Shown here piece after piece: positions 57,980 through 64,000 of a stretch of 64,000 nucleotides of DNA. The DNA comes from Daucus carota subsp. sativus (Eukaryota > Streptophyta > Magnoliopsida > Apiales > Apiaceae), in contig NC_030381.2 of assembly GCF_001625215.2 (NCBI RefSeq), positions 1,637,131-1,701,130 of the forward strand, written 5' to 3'. Each line of letters starts with the position of its first letter. Within the stretch, counting starts at the first letter, position 1. The position numbers were made by a program, and so were the translations under genes. Below the pieces are notes generated by a model. That model saw nothing but the letters and a program-made list of their open reading frames with translations. It had not been told where the DNA came from and searched no databases.

Positions 57980-58190
57980 AGAGTAATTGGGTGAATTTAA
58001 AATAAGTGTTTTTTTGCTTAAAGAAAAGAATGAAGTGAAATTTAGAAATAAGTTATTAGGAAAGAAGTAAGAAGACATGAAACAAAAATCAATATTCTTA
58101 ATTTTTTATAAGTATTTTTTGGCTTTTTACATAAATGGTACAAATAAGTACTTCTAACTTATAACTCCAGAAAACAGAGCCAAATACCTC
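57980..58190. mobile_element. MITE, GGGCCGTTT family (decayed copy)
   Basis: It aligns by eye with 53171-53418 (TTTAAAATAAGTG, ATAAGTTATTAG, TTTTTATAAGTATTTTTTGG, TTTTTACATAAATGGTAC, AACTTATAACT, GCCAAATACC). It is immediately followed by another MITE at 58198. Confidence 0.6.
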
Positions 58191-58197
58191 CGTATAA

Positions 58198-58512
58198 GAG
58201 CATCTCCAAGGGTCTTATTTATATTTGTTAGCTATAATATGATATATAAATAATCATCTAAAATTATAGCTAAGAGGTTCTAGTTTCACTCCAACGGTAT
58301 TATGTATAATTATATCATCTAAAATTATACATAATAACTTTAGATGTTTTACAAATGTAGCAACCCCAATTTTAGTTATCTATATTTTTTTGCTAAGGGG
58401 TCATGGTTGGAGTGTAGAATTTTTACCTATTGTCTAAAATGTGCCACATAGATGCCATGTAGGTGCCACATAAACACTTTTACCTAAGAGGTCTAATGCC
58501 TTGGAGTTGCTC
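58198..58512. mobile_element. Tourist-type MITE, GAGCATCTCC family
   Basis: TIRs are GAGCATCTCCAAGG at the left and, in reverse complement, GAGCAACTCCAAGG at the right. It is flanked by TAA on both sides (58195-58197 and 58513-58515). It is related to 9895-10291. Confidence 0.8.
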
Positions 58513-58693
58513 TAAGCCTGGGCGGATCTAGCATGTTAGGAGGTATCAAACAAATTTTCGAAAAACACCTGTATATTTTTAAATTTTGTGTGGACACATT
58601 TATAATTTTACGAAATCTAGAACGATGAAAAATGTAAAAAAAAATGGAGGGCATCCTTGTTCCCCGGGCCTCTTTTTAGATCCGTATGATATA

Positions 58694-58994
58694 CTCCCTC
58701 CGTCCCATTTTATGTGACCTCATTTCTTTTTTGGGACGTTCCAAAAAGAATGAACCTATCATACTTACTATTTTTGGACACTACTTTTTACTATTACACC
58801 CACTACCTCTCTATTTTATACTCTTCTTTATTAAACAAACACTATTACACCCACTACTTTCCTCCACTATCTATTAAAATATTGATGGGTCCCACCACTT
58901 TACCCACTTTTCAACTAAACTTACTCACTTTCACTACTTTTTTCTTAATCTTCGTGAAAATCAAACGAGGTCACTTAATATGGGACGGAGGGAG
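58694..58994. mobile_element. Stowaway MITE upstream of the IQD gene (distal)
   Basis: This 301-bp element has TIRs CTCCCTCCGTCCCATTTTAT and, in reverse complement, CTCCCTCCGTCCCATATTAA, both leading into GTGACCTC-type sequence. It has a TA target duplication (58692-58693 and 58995-58996). Confidence 0.92.
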
Positions 58995-59032
58995 TAACAG
59001 AGAATCAGAGAGATTGAAATTATTGTGATGTA

Positions 59033-59308
59033 CTCTCTCCGTCCCTCCCATTTCTTATCATTTGGGTTGGGCACGGAAGTTAAGAAATATGTATAAAGTA
59101 GTAGAAAAGAGAAAGAAAAATGGGTGAAATGATGTGATCCATTGATTTTTAATGTATAAAAAGAAGATAGTGGAGTAAAGATAGTGTGAAAATGAATGAA
59201 AAGTGAAGAAGTGGTAGGACCCATTGACTATTTTGGGTAAATTTTGAAATATAAAGAAATGGATGGAACATAAAGAAAAGTGTAAAAAAATGGGAGGGAC
59301 GGAAGGAG
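59033..59308. mobile_element. Stowaway MITE upstream of the IQD gene (proximal)
   Basis: This 276-bp element has TIRs CTCTCTCCGTCCCTCCCATT and, in reverse complement, CTCCTTCCGTCCCTCCCATT. It has a TA target duplication (59031-59032 and 59309-59310). It lies about 255 bp before the IQD start codon. Confidence 0.92.
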
Positions 59309-59564
59309 TAAATATATAATTCAGCTAAAAAGAAAATAAACAAACAAACTTCGCATGAATGTACAAACAAACAAAAGGGCAATAAAGTAAATACAAGTCT
59401 GAAAATGCATACAGACATACAAATTCTCCCCACGTAGCCACTCACTCACTTCCATACTCTCCCTTCTTTCTTCCCATTGACAAAACCTCCATAATCTCAC
59501 CTTTCCACACACCAACAAAAAAAAGTTAAAACATCAAACACTTTAAGTTCCTCTTCAGAACCCA

Positions 59565-62500
59565 ATGGGCAAAGCCACCAGATGGTTCCGCAACCTCCTG
59601 GGCCTCAAAACCACCCCTTCCTCCACCGCCACCGCAAAGCCACCGCCAAAGCGGCGGTGGAGCTTCGTCAAGTCCACCACACCACACCACTCCCCGGCGC
59701 CACCTCAGTTCTATGACCATGCACCCACTGACCATGATCAGCAGCATGCTATTGCGGTGGCTCATGCCACGGCCGCCGTGGCCAACGCCGCTGTCGCCGC
59801 CGCTCAGCGCGCCGCCGAGGTGGTCAAGCTCACTAGCGGCGATATCAACGTTTTCAAGGGTCCTGAATACTGGGCTGCTGTTACTATACAGTCGCATTTT
59901 CGGGCATACTTGGTACGTTTTTTCCGTAACATCTTTTATTTTATCGAGCCGAGTTCGAGTCATAATCTTGTAATTATCGTCCATGACAAAATGTTTGATG
60001 TTTCGAGGGGTAAAATTATCCATATATTTCAAGTGGAAACGTTTTCGTAATGTTAAATTAAATTAAGCGGTGAATATGAAATTATTACTATCTAGTGTGA
60101 AACAATCCAGTTGTGATCCATATTCGAAAATAAATAGTAAACCGCAGCGGTGTTTGTTTTGTAAACTAAACCGCGTGGGCCTCAAAATCTACCAAAACGT
60201 CCTTTCATCCATTGGAAGTTGAGGTTGGTGTCTGATTGGCTTACATCAATGCCAGTTGGGTTTTATCTTTTTGGATTTTACCCACCACTGTAGATCTTCA
60301 TGTTTTACTGTTCTGCCCACTGTTCACTTCATCATCACCTTGCCTGTCCCTTCTGATTTTACCGTTTATACCAGGGTAAAAAAATAGACCAATGCTAAAA
60401 TTTTGTTTTGGGTCAGTGGAGTTTCTAAAAAATGTGATCTTTTTTTATCCTTTGTGTTATTAACATAGATTATGGTAAAGGGTCTGGAGATAGGGTAAAG
60501 ATAAATATATTCTTGCAGTGAAAAGTAAAAAAGATGAAGATTTTGTGGGAATGCTCCAGAGTCCAGCCTGTTGTTTACAAATACACCAATAGATATAAGT
60601 CAGAAGCTAGGTTGCAGATGGCTGGTCACTTTTTACTGTGGGTAATTTATGGTTTTATACTAATAGGGATTGTCATTTTTGGGTCTGGTTTTATTATACT
60701 TGCTGCACAAATGTGACCTATTAATGAGATTGTGTATGATAATAGCACTGCATTATTGTAGCAAAGAGGTAGAGGTTGCAGCCTTGCAGGCAAAATCTTG
60801 TAGATGTGTGCCTGGTTCTGTATAAGTGGATTTGCTTGTACCTTTAGATAAAAGGTTGCTCAGTTGTTTACTTAAGTGACCAGGTCTTGTTGGCTTGTTC
60901 TACTTTTAATGTGCCTGTGATCTTGATAATCTATCGATGTTAATTGGATTGATCGGAAATTAATCAGGTGATTAATTGAATAATTGGAGATTTAATCAGT
61001 TCGACGAGTGGAACATGGATTAATTGGTGATTAATGATCGACTTTCAGAACACTTTATTTGTTAGGCGAGATTATTTATTCATCGGATATTTATTTATCG
61101 AGATTTTACTGTATGAATGAACAAGTTGAGTTAGGTAAAGCCAAGTCGAGTCAAATCAGGTCTCTTCCACTATTAGCAGAGATGGGTTAGTGAAAAGCTG
61201 CCTTGGTTAACTTTTGCTGTGTGTGCTGGTGCTTGGTAATATATGTCTTGGTCTTCTTTAATACTTCTGGGGTTTTAACTTTTTGGTGTGAAAGAGCAGA
61301 GCATGCATAGATGTGTAATAAAGTTGCCTGTCACTTTTGAGAATTTAAGTTTTCCTGTTTAATTTTGTTGGCGCCATCTGTTGTGTTTTTTTGATTTACT
61401 TAAATGCTGCTAGGCAGCCACTGTTCTATTTCTGCAACCAGATATATAGTAATAATGTGAACAGGGTTGTTTGTCTAAATTTGCACTTGGAAAGTTGCGG
61501 AAAAAATTTGATGTTCTAACATTTACTTCCATTGGTGCATTGATGGTGTTAAAAGTCGAGGAGGGCTTTGAGGGCATTGAAAGCATTGGTGAAACTTCAG
61601 GCTCTGGTCAGGGGACACATTGTGAGGAAGCAAGACACAGAGAGGCTATTGCAGATGCAGGCTGCACTGCGTGCCCGAACAAGAGCTCGTGTGTTGCGGG
61701 CCCAAATTCAGGAAACTTCTCAATCAGCTATCAAGCTCTCTCACCTAAATCATCCGGTAAGAGCAATTCAATTCCCACCAAAATATTTAAATTTGAATTC
61801 TGTGAAAGTTTCATTTTCAGGGTGAATTTTATATTTATTGCTGTATACACCTTTTTAAAAAGGGAAATGAATTGGCATGGATCTTTATCATATGTGGTCC
61901 TTTTTAATAAATAGCTAAATCTGTTGAATTCAAAAATATTGACTAGTACTATAAACTTGCATGAAGCAAAGACCACTTGAGCAATAATTCGAATTTTGCT
62001 TTTTGACGGGTGATGATAGTGACTGAATTTGAAAATTCTTTGGATAGTAAATGCTGTAATCAAGGATTACTTACAATTAATCAAATTTTACAAGTATCAG
62101 CAGTTAAGTTATCTAGTCGATTTCTAGGGCCCTGCGACTCCTGAAAAATCCGAACATGCCATACGTAGGAGTACAAAGCATGAGCAATCAGTTATGATGA
62201 AGGTAACTATTGCAATTTAAAGATAATCTGTTCTTATATAAATGTGTGTTGTGTTGTCCCTAATATTTTGCTTTTAAATTTTACAGAGAAATGGATCAAG
62301 AACAAATTTCAGGGTTGGACCTGAAAAAGAAAAATACAACTACCACTACAGTATGGATGAAGGATCATGGGACCGAGTTTACTCTACAAGGAGTGGATCA
62401 ATGGATGAGGGTAAGAGTGACAAGATACTTGAAATTGATACCGGGAAATATCACGTAACACCCAAAAGGAGAAGCCTGTTCCAATCTTCTCTCTACCCAG

Positions 62501-63048
62501 CAGCTTCTGATCCGAACAGTCACAGCTTCACCACATCAAAAGACTCAATTTTCCACCAAGCAATACTTAGTCCATCATCAGGGGAAGTTCAGTCTCTAAC
62601 CCCGCTTAAGTACACAAATGACGTGGATGAAGACTCCTTCTGCACTGCTGAAACTAGCCCAAGGTTTCTTTCATCAAAAGGTGGTAGTTTCACAAAGAGT
62701 GGACCATTTACTCCTTCCAGGAGCGACGCCTCAAGAAGCTGCCTCAGCGGTTACTCTGACTACTACCCTAATTACATGTCATACACAGAATCATCAAAGG
62801 CTAAGGTCAGGTCTCTCAGTGCTCCTCGGCAAAGGACTCAGCTAGAAAGATCCAACACAGCAAAAAGGCTCTCTCTTCATAATGTATACGGAGACATGAG
62901 ATCATCGAGTACACAAAGGATTCCATCAGCATTGCATTCCAACTTTGCCAGCAAAGCGTACCCTGGATCTGGCAGGCTTGACAGGCTTGGATTGCCCTTG
63001 GGAGGTGATGGAATCGGGTTTAGTGGTGGCCTTCTGAACAAATACTAG
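59565..63048 (+). CDS. IQ67-domain (IQD) calmodulin-binding protein, IQD22-26-like
   Basis: This 461-aa scaffold protein binds calmodulin and, in relatives, microtubules and kinesin light chain-related proteins to shape cells. Exons are 59565-59912, 61556-61756, 62128-62202 and 62287-63048. The N-terminus [15 protein letters not shown] and KRRWSFVKS resembles the IQD22-26 subgroup. An alanine-rich [20 protein letters not shown] block precedes the IQ67 domain, which spans the first splice junction as in the whole family ([14 protein letters not shown] then [20 protein letters not shown] and HIVRKQ). The C-terminal part is Ser-rich and basic with [20 protein letters not shown]-type features (here [20 protein letters not shown]) typical of the DUF4005 region. 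Two Stowaway MITEs sit just upstream. The first intron is long (59913-61555). Confidence 0.92.
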
Positions 63049-63690
63049 GGCTAACGTCGAAATTGTAGGAGCTCAGAGGCTCTTGTGCATCAGCTAACCT
63101 CGCTAATTTTACTAATTGTGTAACGAAATGTCTTATGTTATCTGTCGTAAAGTATTTCTGTTACCAGGGATTTAGGGTTTAGAAACTGTCGTGGACTACA
63201 TGTGATATTTGTGTTCTGATTGAAGCTTCTGTGATGATGCATTTTAAACCAAATATTGCAACTGCTAAAAAGTATGAAAATTGTGTCTTCTAGTTTAACT
63301 TTCGAAGGATCCTGTTAAGGAATCACATAGTACCTTCTGTGTTGTGCATACAACGTTACATATGTGACCAATGCATGATCATCTTTAATAAACCATACCA
63401 GAGAAATGGATGTTAAGCAGTACACATTCTAGGCACATGCAATAGTCTGATTTAATCAACAATGCCAGAGCTGAAATAAGGTCCAGTTTAGTTTATCAGG
63501 CATATCAATAGGTCATCCAAACCGCAAGAATTTCAAGGAATAAGGTTTTTTAAAAGGAATCCTGGACTCCTATACATGCATTATGATTGATGAATGATGA
63601 CAATGAAATAGAAGGGGTGGGATGAAATGTCAAATGTATATATGCATATTTATCTACTGGACTATAATTTTTCATGATTCATGAAATTCA
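63049..63690. other. 3' flank of the IQD gene
   Basis: 3'UTR and flank. No repeat or gene was seen before the MITE at 63691. Confidence 0.4.
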
Positions 63691-64000
63691 GGTGTATTCG
63701 ATTTAGATTTTAAAAAACATATCAGAAATTTGAGATATTTAATTAGAATTTTAATTTATGCTATAAAATCTGGTGTTATTTAATCAAATTTTAAATTATA
63801 CTTAAAAATATGACGATATTTAATTAAAATTATTTATAATCTGATGATAATCAGATGGATATTTTAAACCTCATAAAATGATGAATTTTGTGAATATATT
63901 TTGTGTATTTTATACTTTTTTGAAATACCGTCATAATTCATATGATCGGGAACATTGTAATTAAAGACATTACATTAGTTGTGTGATATTTTTTCTAAAA
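63691..64000. mobile_element. MITE of the GTATTCGATTGGGATTTTAA family, copy 3, cut by the window edge
   Basis: It starts GGTGTATTCGATTTAGATTT and shows the same internal degenerate units as copies 1 and 2 (for example TTTATGCTATAAAATCTGGT). It is more diverged. The right end is outside the window. Confidence 0.6.

Noticed and set aside
59526-60032. 168-aa minus-strand frame
   Set aside because: It is the antisense of the GC-rich IQD exon 1, whose sense frame has clear family motifs and splices in frame.
1-64000. tRNA, rRNA, CRISPR or prokaryote-type signals
   Set aside because: None were seen on reading both strands; the window is plant nuclear DNA. A covariance-model scan was not possible here.

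Overview
This is nuclear DNA of a flowering plant, most likely a eudicot. The window is AT-rich, with intron-split genes, GT-AG introns, plant-only families (MYB-CC, NAC, GRAS, IQD, PP2 F-box, NPF) and intergenic space full of MITEs, TRIM elements and polyadenylated retroposons. The MITE and TRIM repertoire would fit an asterid such as an Apiaceae species, but that is inference and the species cannot be fixed from the sequence alone. There are 12 supported protein genes, one of them cut by the left edge, plus a decayed receptor-kinase copy and a small aminotransferase gene relic. I see no rRNA or tRNA gene, CRISPR array or bacterial-type operon.

Layout. 0-9 kb: the 3' end of a PHR1-like MYB-CC factor (+), a decayed LRR receptor-kinase copy (-) and an intact MIK2-like LRR receptor kinase (-). 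9-17 kb: MITEs, a JASON-like gene (-) with two internal protein duplications, a polyadenylated retroposon with a 19-bp target-site duplication, and a divergent NAC gene (+) with a short retroposon just upstream of its TATA box. 17-28 kb: a tyrosine aminotransferase-like gene (+, 7 exons), an NPF/PTR transporter (+, 4 exons) and EXO84A-like exocyst subunit (-, 7 exons), the last two tail to tail. 29-37 kb: a BAG co-chaperone (-) and an MBOAT lysophospholipid acyltransferase (-, 8 exons). 37-51 kb: a second copy of the retroposon, a PP2-A13-like F-box gene (-), a structurally complete TRIM with internal tandem repeats, and SCL28 (-). 51-64 kb: an 8-kb MITE/TRIM field, then an IQD calmodulin-binding gene (+).

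The genes do not form a pathway; this is an ordinary plant gene neighbourhood. All multi-exon models were assembled by hand from splice sites and kept in frame: 1229, 487, 425, 611, 867, 336, 466, 279 and 461 aa for the complete spliced genes. The most unusual material is non-genic. There is a non-autonomous polyadenylated retroposon family with a conserved 15-bp 5' hairpin, with two full copies having their own target-site duplications. There is also a family of very small tRNA-Met-primed TRIMs with LTRs of about 60-70 bp, and a TRIM whose internal repeat unit has been copied into one of its own LTRs. Two mitosis-specific (MSA) core sites sit just upstream of the putative SCL28 TATA box.
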